From assembly GCA_025355745.1 (NCBI GenBank), contig JANXZA010000033.1, positions 1 through 45,984 on the forward strand: 45,984 nucleotides of DNA, read 5' to 3'. A program made the position numbers and the translations under genes. Shown piece by piece: positions 27,965 to 35,086 of this stretch. The notes under the pieces are model-generated. The model worked only from the letters and a program-made list of their open reading frames with translations. It had not been told where the DNA came from and did no database searches. Every line of letters begins with the position of its first letter. Position 1 is the stretch's first letter. The stretch is from Rhizobacter sp. GTDB taxonomy: Bacteria; Pseudomonadota; Gammaproteobacteria; Burkholderiales; Burkholderiaceae_C.

Positions 27965-29140
27965 TCAAACGCTCAGCCTCCGCGAGTTGGCCGGTTCGCG
28001 GAACACCAGCGGATGCTCCATCACGCGCGCCGGTTCGATGTTCGCTGCGCGCGCCACTGCCTCCTGCACCAGATGGTGCTGCGGGCTCTTCACGCAGACC
28101 GGATCGGCAGCTTCGGGGTCGTTCGCCAGCATGTAGGCCTGACAGCGGCAGCCGCCGAGGTCTTGCTCCTTGAATTCGCAGCTCGAACACGGCTCCTTCA
28201 TCCAGCCGGTGCCGCGGTAGCGGTTGAAGCCTTCGGAGTCGAACCAGATGTCGCGCAGGCTGTGCTCGCGCACGTTCGGGAACGCCAGGCCGGGCAGCAT
28301 CTTCGCGGTGTGGCAGGGCAACGCCGTGCCGTCGGGGGCGACCGTCAGGAACATGCTGCCCCAACCATTCACGCACTTCTTCGCCTTGCCTTCGTGGTAG
28401 TCGGGGGCGACGAAGAAGATGCGCATCTTGTCGCCGAGCTTCGCGCGCCACGCATCGGTGGTGCGCTCGGCGGCGCGCAGTTGCTCGTGCGTCGGCAGCA
28501 GCTGGTCGCGGTTCAGGAAAGCCCACGAGTAGTACTGGGTGTTCGCCAGTTCCAGGTACTCGGCCCCCAGCTCGGCCGCCATGCCGATGATGCGATCGAT
28601 GTGGTCGATGTTCATGCGGTGGATCACCACGTTCATGACCATCGGCCAGCCCTGATCCTTGATGATTCTGGCGACCCGGTTCTTCAGCTCGAAGGTCTTG
28701 GTGTGCGACAGGAAGTCGTTCATCTCCTTGGTCGAATCCTGGAACGACAACTGCACATGCTCCAGGCCGGCAGCCTTCAGCGACGCGGCGCGCTCTGCCG
28801 TGAGGCCGACGCCGGAGGTCAGCAGGTTCGTGTAGTAGCCCAGCCGGCTGGCCTCGGCAACGATCACTTCGAGGTCGTCGCGCACCAGCGGCTCGCCGCC
28901 CGACAGGCCGAGCTGCACCGCGCCCAGCTCGCGACCCTGGCGCAGCACGCGCAGCCAGTCGTCGGTGCTCAATTCTTCGGTCTGGCGCGCAAAGTCGACC
29001 GGGTTGTAGCAGAACACGCAGTGCAGCGGGCAGCGGTAGGTCAGCTCGGCGAGCAGCCAGAGCGGCGGGCCGGGGGGCGCGGCTTTTGACGGTGCCACGG
29101 CAGCGGTGGTAGTGGTGGTGGTGGTGGTGGTGGTGTTCAT
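27965..29140 (-). CDS. pqqE: PqqE, radical SAM enzyme of PQQ biosynthesis
   Basis: A 391-residue radical SAM enzyme that joins the Glu and Tyr side chains of PqqA. The SAM-cluster motif is Cys37-x3-Cys41-x2-Cys44 (YRCPLHCVFCYNP), followed by LGLSGGEPLVRDDL. The C-terminal SPASM-type Cys cluster region (CVNGWGSM, EPCSSCEF, DLGGCRCQAY) binds further Fe-S clusters. The N-terminus is odd: after Met-Asn come ten Thr in a row, encoded by an ACC/ACT triplet repeat, before the conserved LWLLAELTYRC. It lies 22 bases behind pqqD. Confidence 0.96.
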   Translation of the reverse strand: MNTTTTTTTTTTAAVAPSKAAPPGPPLWLLAELTYRCPLHCVFCYNPVDFARQTEELSTDDWLRVLRQGRELGAVQLGLSGGEPLVRDDLEVIVAEASRLGYYTNLLTSGVGLTAERAASLKAAGLEHVQLSFQDSTKEMNDFLSHTKTFELKNRVARIIKDQGWPMVMNVVIHRMNIDHIDRIIGMAAELGAEYLELANTQYYSWAFLNRDQLLPTHEQLRAAERTTDAWRAKLGDKMRIFFVAPDYHEGKAKKCVNGWGSMFLTVAPDGTALPCHTAKMLPGLAFPNVREHSLRDIWFDSEGFNRYRGTGWMKEPCSSCEFKEQDLGGCRCQAYMLANDPEAADPVCVKSPQHHLVQEAVARAANIEPARVMEHPLVFREPANSRRLSV

Positions 29141-29162
29141 GGTCGCATCAGCCCCACGACAA

Positions 29163-29438
29163 TCAGTCCCACGCCAGCCAGCGTTGCTTGCCGGCCATCT
29201 CGACGAAGGCGAGCACATCGGGGCCGAGGTCTTTGGCCGCGAACGCCTGCTCAAGTTCGGCCGCGATGCCGGCCACATCGCGCTGGCCGTCACAGCGCGC
29301 CATGATCTCGCCGCCGCTTTGATTCAGCTTCACCATGCCCTCGGGGTACAGCAGCACATGGCAGTTCTGCACCGGCTCCCATTGCAGGCGAAAGCCGTTG
29401 CCGACGCGCGGCTGGGTCGATGCGTTCAGCGCCGTCAC
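29163..29438 (-). CDS. pqqD: PqqD, PqqA-binding chaperone
   Basis: A 91-residue protein with [29 protein letters not shown] and a C-terminal [11 protein letters not shown], the PqqD signature. It presents PqqA to PqqE. It starts with GTG, overlapping the pqqC stop by three bases, so translation is coupled. Length is normal for the family. Confidence 0.94.
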   Translation of the reverse strand: MTALNASTQPRVGNGFRLQWEPVQNCHVLLYPEGMVKLNQSGGEIMARCDGQRDVAGIAAELEQAFAAKDLGPDVLAFVEMAGKQRWLAWD

Positions 29439-30190
29439 GGGCTAACCCCGTACTTGAGCCCCATCGCATCGTTCAGCGCCCAGAGAATGTCGAGCTTGAA
29501 CTGCAGCACCTCGAGCGCCCGCTCCTGCATGGGCCGGGTCGTGAAGTGCGCCAGCGTGATCGCCAGGCCTTGCTCGACATCGCGCCGCGCTTGGCTGACG
29601 CGGTTGCGGAAGTACGCCATGCCCTCGGTGTCGATCCACGGGTAGTGCTCGGGCCAGGTCGCGAGCCGCTGCTTATGGATCTCGGGGGCGAACAGTTCGG
29701 TCAGCGACGAGCACACCGCCTCTTGCCACGGCGCACGGCGCGCGAAGTTCACATACGCATCGACCGCGAAACGCAGCGCCGGGATCACATGGCGCAGGTC
29801 GAGCACCTCGGCGCGCGTCAGGCCGACGGCCTCGGCCAGCCGCAGCCAAGCCTCGATGCCGCCTTCGTCGCGCACCCCGTTCAGCTCGAAGCCGTCGTGA
29901 TCGAGGATGCGCTGGACCCAGCCGCGCCGCACCTCGCGGTCCGGGCAGTTCGACAGCACCGCCGCGTCCTTGATCGGGATCGCGATCTGGTAGTAAAAGC
30001 GGTTCGCGACCCAGCCGCGCACCTGCTCGGGTGTGGCCCGGCCGCCGTTCAGCATCACATTGAACGGGTGGTGAATGTGGTACGAGCGGCCGCGCTCGCG
30101 CAGCTTGGCTTCGAACTCGATCGGCGACCACGCCGGCGCGTCGCTGTCGGCACCTCGGCTCGGCAGAATCATGTCGGCACGCATCGTCAT
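29435..30190 (-). CDS. pqqC: PqqC, pyrroloquinoline-quinone synthase
   Basis: A 251-residue oxidase that performs the final ring closure and oxidation of PQQ. Recognisable segments are [59 protein letters not shown] and [13 protein letters not shown]-like ends. The ATG overlaps the pqqB stop by one base. Length is typical. Confidence 0.96.
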   Translation of the reverse strand: MTMRADMILPSRGADSDAPAWSPIEFEAKLRERGRSYHIHHPFNVMLNGGRATPEQVRGWVANRFYYQIAIPIKDAAVLSNCPDREVRRGWVQRILDHDGFELNGVRDEGGIEAWLRLAEAVGLTRAEVLDLRHVIPALRFAVDAYVNFARRAPWQEAVCSSLTELFAPEIHKQRLATWPEHYPWIDTEGMAYFRNRVSQARRDVEQGLAITLAHFTTRPMQERALEVLQFKLDILWALNDAMGLKYGVSP

Positions 30191-31137
30191 CAGACCTGCA
30201 GTTCCATCCCGTCCTCGCAGACTTCGATGCCGGCGCGCGTGAGCACGGCGCGCTCGGGCGAGTTTTCATCGAGGATCGGGTTCGTGTTGTTGATGTGGAT
30301 CAACAGGCGCCGCGTGCGCACCGGCAGTTTCGCCAGCCATTCGATCATGCCGCCAGCGCCCGACTGCGGCAGGTGCCCGATGGCGCGTGCGGTCTTGCCG
30401 CTCAAGCCCAGGCGCGGCATTTCGTCGTCGGTCCAGAAGGTGCCGTCGACCAGCACGCAGTCGGCGCTGCACATTGCATCGAACACCGGCGGCGTGATGT
30501 CGCCCAGGCCGGGCGCATAGAACACGCTTCGGGAGCTTCGCGTGTCAGTCATCAGCATGCCGATGTTGTCGCCCGGCACCGGCTGCTCGCGGTGCGGCGA
30601 GTACGGCGCGGCCTTGCTCGACAGCGGCAGCGCGCGAAAGCTCAGGTCGGCAACGCCGGGCACCGTGAACGCCGTGCCGTCGAGCGCGATGACGTGGCGC
30701 TGCACGCCGCAGTAGTGGCCGAGCACGCGCAGCACGGGGTTGCCCTGGCTCAGGTCTTCCTCGACCGGGTCGGTACACCACAGCGGCAGCGGCGTGCTGC
30801 GTTCGCGCAGCATGAACAGGCCGGTCGCGTGGTCGATCTGGCCGTCCATCAGCACGACGCCGGCGATGGCCGAATCGCGCACCGCGCGGGCCGGCTGCAA
30901 GGCGGGGTGGCTGCGGATCTGTTCGAGGATGTCGGGCGAGGCGTTGAAGAGCACGCCGTCGATGCCGTCGCCGCCATCGATGTTGTCGGTGCCTGCGTCA
31001 GGCCGAACGAAGATCGACGACTGGGTGCGCGCCTTCGCGTTCAAGGTGCCGGCGCGCAGCCCGGCGCAGTTGCGGCAATTGCAGTTCCACTGCGGGAACC
31101 CGCCGCCAGCGGCCGAACCCAGCACGGTGATGCGCAT
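30190..31137 (-). CDS. pqqB: PqqB, metallo-beta-lactamase-fold PQQ biosynthesis protein
   Basis: A 315-residue protein beginning [20 protein letters not shown], with the CNCRNC Cys cluster, [14 protein letters not shown] and [12 protein letters not shown], all diagnostic for PqqB. It probably hydroxylates the PqqA-derived intermediate. It is separated from pqqA by 96 bases that include a strong hairpin. Confidence 0.96.
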   Translation of the reverse strand: MRITVLGSAAGGGFPQWNCNCRNCAGLRAGTLNAKARTQSSIFVRPDAGTDNIDGGDGIDGVLFNASPDILEQIRSHPALQPARAVRDSAIAGVVLMDGQIDHATGLFMLRERSTPLPLWCTDPVEEDLSQGNPVLRVLGHYCGVQRHVIALDGTAFTVPGVADLSFRALPLSSKAAPYSPHREQPVPGDNIGMLMTDTRSSRSVFYAPGLGDITPPVFDAMCSADCVLVDGTFWTDDEMPRLGLSGKTARAIGHLPQSGAGGMIEWLAKLPVRTRRLLIHINNTNPILDENSPERAVLTRAGIEVCEDGMELQV

Positions 31138-31182
31138 GTCGCGTAGCTGAATTGATGAGTTGATGGGGGAGGAAACGAGGAA

Positions 31183-31218
31183 GCCGACGCGCCAAAGGCG
31201 AGCCTTCGGCGGGTCGGC
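31183..31218 (-). terminator. Hairpin between pqqA and pqqB
   Basis: A 36-base stem-loop: arms GCCGAC/GTCGGC (31183-31188, 31213-31218) and CGCCAAAGG/CCTTCGGCG (31190-31198, 31203-31211) around a four-base loop, with one wobble pair in the minus-strand RNA. There is no U-run, so it more likely protects or attenuates the message than ends it fully, allowing more pqqA than pqqBCDE. Confidence 0.7.
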
Positions 31219-31233
31219 CTCGCGGTGCCTGGA

Positions 31234-31308
31234 TCAGCGTGCCGCGACGTACATCGTGATTTCGAAGCCGAAGCGGAAGTCAATCGCGGTGGGGGTTTGC
31301 CATTGCAT
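31234..31308 (-). CDS. pqqA: PqqA, PQQ precursor peptide
   Basis: A 24-residue peptide, MQWQTPTAIDFRFGFEITMY followed by VAAR. Glu16 and Tyr20, the two residues that become PQQ, fall in the standard E-x3-Y spacing and numbering. A Shine-Dalgarno GGAGACA (complement of 31314-31320) precedes the ATG by five bases. It is too short for ordinary gene callers and is the first gene of pqqABCDE. Confidence 0.97.
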   Translation of the reverse strand: MQWQTPTAIDFRFGFEITMYVAAR

Positions 31309-31572
31309 GGAAGTGTCTCCTGTCGGGTTGCACAGGCACCGACCGGCACCTGCGGGGACACACATGTCCCGCAGCGCATGCTCAGGCCTCATGCCTCGAA
31401 GGCACAGCCACCGCAACATGATTCGGACCTCATGATTTTCATGAATCGATGGCCGGGTTCCGCATGACCAGTCGATACCATCGGCTCTGTGCTGGCCAAC
31501 CGATTGACCGACGCCCGGCACGCCAAGCATGCCAACCACATCAACCCTGTCGCCCCCCTGTCCCGCCACCCC
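31309..31572. promoter_or_regulatory. Divergent promoter region, pqqA / sensor kinase
   Basis: This gene-free spacer separates pqqA (minus) from the sensor kinase (plus). It contains an imperfect palindrome at 31351-31373 (TGCGGGGACA-CACA-TGTCCCGCA, one extra G) and a spaced pair CGATGG/CCATCG at 31447-31452 and 31478-31483. No confident -35/-10 pair was found. A GTG at 31489 could extend the kinase into this region. Confidence 0.5.
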
Positions 31573-32949
31573 ATGAGCCTGCGGCTGAAGATCAACCTCA
31601 TCGTCGCGGCGCTGACCTTGCTGTTCGCGGCTGCCGTGGTGACCCTGCAGTTGCGCAGCCTGCGCGACTCGGTGCATGAGGAAGTGATGGCGGCGAACCG
31701 CGTCGCCGCGCAGTTGCTGCAACGCACGGCGTGGCGCTACGCCGCCACCGGCACGTCGGCAATGCTGGCCTTCCTGCAAGGCATCGGCAGGGTGCGATCG
31801 AACGACATCACCTTGTTCGATGCGCAAGGCGCCGAGCTGTACCGCTCGCCGCCGCCGACCTACAAGGCCGGGCGCGATGCGCCCGACTGGTTCGCCGCAT
31901 TGATCGGCCCGCCGCCCACGGTGCAGTCGATCTCGTTCCCCGACGGCAAGCTCGAAGTGCGCGCCAACGCCTCGCGCGCCGAAGTCGATGCCTGGGACAC
32001 CGTCGTCGCAATGGCAGGCGGCGCACTCGCGATGCTGCTGATCGTCAACGGCACCGTGTTCTGGCTCGTCGGGCGCGCGCTGCGGCCGTTCGGCCAGATC
32101 GTCCAGGCGCTGAACGAATTGCAGGCCGGCCATTTCAATGCCGCGCTGCCGCCCCTGCCCGGCCTGGAGGCGGCAAAGATCGGCGCGGCCTTCAACCGCA
32201 TGGTCGGGCAGCTGCAAACCCACATCGAGACCGAACGCCGCGCGGTGCGTGCCGAACTGCAACTCTCCGACAGCCGCGAGCTGACGCGCTGGATCGACCA
32301 GCATGTCGAAGCCGAACGCCGCCTGATCGCCCGCGAGCTGCACGACGAACTCGGCCAGTCGGTGACTGCCGTGCGCAGCATGGCCTTGTCGATCGCGCAG
32401 CGGGTGCATTCGCTCGACCCGCAGGCCGAGGCGACGGCCCGCTTGATCGCCGAAGAATCGCTGCGCCTGTACGACGCGATGCACGGCATCATCCCGCGCC
32501 TCACGCCGCTGGTGCTCGACAACTTCGGACTCGCCGACGCGCTGGCCGATCTGGTCGAACGCACGCAGCGCAGCCAGGCCGATGTGCAGGTCGCGCTCGA
32601 GGTCGCGCTCGGTGCGGCGGTGCTGCCGGCCGAGGTGTCGCTGGCGCTGTACCGCGCCGCGCAGGAAGGTTTGACGAATGCGATGCGGCATGGCCTGGCC
32701 CATCGGCTAACACTGGCAGTGCACGGCAGGGCCGATCAGGTCACGCTGAAGCTGATCGACGACGGCGTGGGCCTGGCGCCTGGCTGGTCTGACAAGACGG
32801 GCCACCACGGCCTGCGCTGGCTTGCCGAGCGCGCCCAGTCGCTCGGCGGCAGCTTCGAGATCGCAGCCGCCGCACCGCGCGGCGTGCGCCTGCATGTGTG
32901 GCTGCCACTGGCGGCGGGCAGCCTGAGCGGCACGAGCAGCGCGCCATGA
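31573..32949 (+). CDS. MoxY-like sensor histidine kinase
   Basis: A 458-residue membrane sensor. TM1 (INLIVAALTLLFAAAVVTL) and TM2 (GGALAMLLIVNGTVFWLVG) enclose a periplasmic domain of about 120 residues. A HAMP region follows, then a HisKA_3 dimerisation domain with His257 (RELHDELGQSV), the NarX-type sequence, and an ATPase domain (AAQEGLTNAMRHG, LIDDGVGLAPG). It resembles MoxY of Paracoccus, which with MoxX controls methanol oxidation. The ATG at 31573 is preferred; GTG 31489 would add 28 residues without membrane character. It overlaps the regulator gene by four bases. Confidence 0.85.
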   Translation: MSLRLKINLIVAALTLLFAAAVVTLQLRSLRDSVHEEVMAANRVAAQLLQRTAWRYAATGTSAMLAFLQGIGRVRSNDITLFDAQGAELYRSPPPTYKAGRDAPDWFAALIGPPPTVQSISFPDGKLEVRANASRAEVDAWDTVVAMAGGALAMLLIVNGTVFWLVGRALRPFGQIVQALNELQAGHFNAALPPLPGLEAAKIGAAFNRMVGQLQTHIETERRAVRAELQLSDSRELTRWIDQHVEAERRLIARELHDELGQSVTAVRSMALSIAQRVHSLDPQAEATARLIAEESLRLYDAMHGIIPRLTPLVLDNFGLADALADLVERTQRSQADVQVALEVALGAAVLPAEVSLALYRAAQEGLTNAMRHGLAHRLTLAVHGRADQVTLKLIDDGVGLAPGWSDKTGHHGLRWLAERAQSLGGSFEIAAAAPRGVRLHVWLPLAAGSLSGTSSAP

Positions 32950-33575
32950 TCCGCGTTCTGCTCGCCGACGACCACGCGCTGGTGCGCATGGGTTTTCGCA
33001 TGCTGCTGGCCGATGCGCAGATCGAGGTCGTGGGCGAGGCCGAGACCGGCGAGGAGGCCTGCGCGATGTACCCGCGCGTGCAGCCCGATGTCGTCGTGAT
33101 GGACTTGTCGATGCCCGGCATGGGCGGCCTGGAAGCGCTGCGGCGCCTGCTCGCACAAGATCCGAAGGCGCGCGTGCTGGTACTGTCGGCGTTCGAGGAC
33201 ACCGCCCATCCGCGGCGTGCGCTGCGCGCCGGCGCACTTGGCTACCTGACCAAACGCAGCGCCCCCGACACGCTGATCGCGGCCGTAAGCGCCGTCGCAC
33301 GCGGCCAGCGCTACATCGATGCCGACACCGCGCAGGCGCTCGCGCTGGCGCAACTCGATGGCGACGCGAGCCCGGCCGACACCTTGAGCGAGCGCGAGTT
33401 CTCGGTCTTCATCCAGCTCGCGCGCGGCCAGAGTGTGGCGATGATCGCCGAGACGCTGAAGCTGTCGCCCAGCACGGTGGGAACGCACCTGTACCACGTC
33501 AAGCAGAAGCTCGGCGCCAGCAACCAGTCGGAGCTGACGCTGGTGGCCTTGCGCTGGGGGTTGATCCAGGCTTGA
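32946..33575 (+). CDS. MoxX-like LuxR/NarL response regulator
   Basis: A 209-residue response regulator: receiver domain with phospho-acceptor Asp53 (VVMDLSMPGMGG), acidic pocket ADDH and Lys in YLTKRS, then a LuxR-type DNA-binding domain (LSEREFSVFIQLARGQSVAMIAE, PSTVGTHLYHVKQKL). It starts inside the kinase stop (ATGA), so the two are a matched pair. By position next to pqq and the xox operon it probably controls both; targets are inferred. Confidence 0.9.
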   Translation: MIRVLLADDHALVRMGFRMLLADAQIEVVGEAETGEEACAMYPRVQPDVVVMDLSMPGMGGLEALRRLLAQDPKARVLVLSAFEDTAHPRRALRAGALGYLTKRSAPDTLIAAVSAVARGQRYIDADTAQALALAQLDGDASPADTLSEREFSVFIQLARGQSVAMIAETLKLSPSTVGTHLYHVKQKLGASNQSELTLVALRWGLIQA

Positions 33576-33607
33576 TTGGCGATCGGGTGGGCCGTGAACG
33601 CAAGGGA

Positions 33608-33753
33608 CAACTCACCACCGCAGAGGCGCGGAGAACGCAGAGAACGCAGAGGATCGCAGAGTTGCGCAGAGTTGCGCAGAGTAAGAGCAAGAAGTCTTGT
33701 TTTTCTTCTCTGCGATCCTCTGCGTTCTCCGCGCCTCTGCGGTGGTGAGTTGG
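33608..33753. repeat. Large palindromic repeat element, copy B
   Basis: About 146 bases: left arm CAACTCACCACCGCAGAGGC, right arm GCCTCTGCGGTGGTGAGTTG, with longer matched inner arms (GCGGAGAACGCAGAG / CTCTGCGTTCTCCGC and GGATCGCAGAG / CTCTGCGATCC). The centre holds the same GTTGCGCAGA direct repeats as copy A. It lies between convergent genes (response regulator and HAD hydrolase) and can act as a two-way terminator. Confidence 0.94.
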
Positions 33754-33769
33754 CTGTTCTTCTTGGCTG

Positions 33770-34468
33770 TCAATCCAGTTCGAGCACCGGCCAGCCTGCC
33801 GAAGCGGCGTAGGCACGCAGCCGGTCGTCGGGGCGCACTGCGACCGGGTGCGAGACGGCTTCGAGCAAGGGCAGGTCGCTGATCGAGTCGGAGTAGAACC
33901 AGCTCGCCTGAAAGCCGGCGGGGCTTGTCACGGTACCGCTTGAAAGCGACGTTAGCCATGCGTTCACGCGGCTGACCTTGTGGGCACGGAAACATGGTTC
34001 GCCGTCGATCTCGCCGGAGAAGGCTGCATCAAGCGTGCCGTCGACCGTGGCCGAGCGTGTGGCGACCAGGTGATCGACGCCGAACAGGCGCGCGAACGGC
34101 TCGGCAATGAGCCGCTCGGTGGCGGTGACGATGGCGCACAGATGGCCCGCATCCTGGTGGCGCCGCACCAGCGCCAGCGCTTGTGGCGGCACGCGCGCTG
34201 CCAGCTCGACTTCGAACGCCCGCAGCCACTGCGCCAGCGTGGCGCGCGGCACGCCGAGCAGCGGGCGCAGGCCGGCGCGGTGCATGGCGCGGATGTCGAG
34301 CGTGCCGGCGACGTACTGGTGACAAAAGCCGAGGTAGCGGCTTTCGTCATCGGCCGTGAGTACGCCGCGGGCGACAAGGAAGCGCGTCCAGGCCAGGCCG
34401 CTGTCGAACGGGATCAGCGTGTGATCGAGGTCGAACAGCACGAGCGTGGTGGCCGGCGCGGCAGTCAA
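33770..34468 (-). CDS. HAD-superfamily (SerB-like) phosphatase
   Basis: A 232-residue HAD hydrolase with nucleophile motif LFDLDHTL (Asp13, Asp15), motif II IVTATERLIAEPFA, and motif IV YSDSISDLPLLEAV. This is the HAD-IB pattern seen in SerB-like phosphatases. It is the last gene of the fhc operon, 18 bases behind the DUF3280 gene. The substrate is unknown; a role in methanopterin or methylofuran synthesis would fit the context but is not shown. Confidence 0.87.
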   Translation of the reverse strand: MTAAPATTLVLFDLDHTLIPFDSGLAWTRFLVARGVLTADDESRYLGFCHQYVAGTLDIRAMHRAGLRPLLGVPRATLAQWLRAFEVELAARVPPQALALVRRHQDAGHLCAIVTATERLIAEPFARLFGVDHLVATRSATVDGTLDAAFSGEIDGEPCFRAHKVSRVNAWLTSLSSGTVTSPAGFQASWFYSDSISDLPLLEAVSHPVAVRPDDRLRAYAASAGWPVLELD

Positions 34469-34486
34469 CGCGATCAGTCTCCTGGG

Positions 34487-35029
34487 CTACTGCCCGTAGC
34501 GCGGATTGCGCGCGCGCTTTTCCGCCATGTCGCGCACCAGGTAGTGCACCGCACGGCCCCACGACACATCGTCGTTGCCGCGCATGTCGACCGACTTGGT
34601 GAACACGACCTGCTCGGTCTTGACATCGAGGATCTGCACGTTCAGGTTCAGGATCAGCTCGCTGACCTTTTGCACCCAGGTCGCCATCACCAGATCGACG
34701 TTCATCAGCTTGCCGACCTGAGCCGCGCAGTCATCACAGCGGTACAGGAACTCCTGCTGCTCGCGCAGCCGGGCCTGCAGCGCCTGCGAGGGCGCGGGGT
34801 CGATGATTCGGTACAGGCCCTGCTCGGCCAGTTCGCGCTGCAACTGCGCGGTGGCGTTGCGCAGCCGCACCACCTGCGCCGCCTTGGTCAACGGGTTGTT
34901 CTGGTCGTCGACCAGTTCGAACTCGAGCACCGTCAGGCTGCGCAAGGCGCTGGGCTGCGCCTGTGTTGAGCGCCCCGCCAGCGTGAGCCCACCCGCAATC
35001 ACCAGCCCCAACCAACCTCTGCGATCCAT
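34487..35029 (-). CDS. Exported DUF3280 (DUF2380) protein
   Basis: A 180-residue exported protein: leader MDRRGWLGLVIAGGLTLAG, then SLTVLEFELVDDQNN and RIIDPAPSQALQARL. A CDDC motif (LYRCDDCAAQVGKLMNVDLV) precedes VSWGRAVHYLVRDM near the end. This matches the DUF3280/DUF2380 group, whose members occur in methylotroph gene clusters but lack an assigned role. The CxxC could be redox-active or bind metal. It sits between the pabB-pabC fusion and the HAD gene in one transcription unit. Confidence 0.8.
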   Translation of the reverse strand: MDRRGWLGLVIAGGLTLAGRSTQAQPSALRSLTVLEFELVDDQNNPLTKAAQVVRLRNATAQLQRELAEQGLYRIIDPAPSQALQARLREQQEFLYRCDDCAAQVGKLMNVDLVMATWVQKVSELILNLNVQILDVKTEQVVFTKSVDMRGNDDVSWGRAVHYLVRDMAEKRARNPRYGQ

Positions 35030-35086
35030 GACGACTCCCGACCTTGCCGAAATCAATAGAAACCGATCACTGATGATCGGGGCATT

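Noticed and set aside
31234-32703. 489-codon minus-strand frame ending in PqqA
   Set aside because: Only the last 24 codons are real (pqqA, with its own GGAGACA site); the rest is antisense to the sensor kinase.
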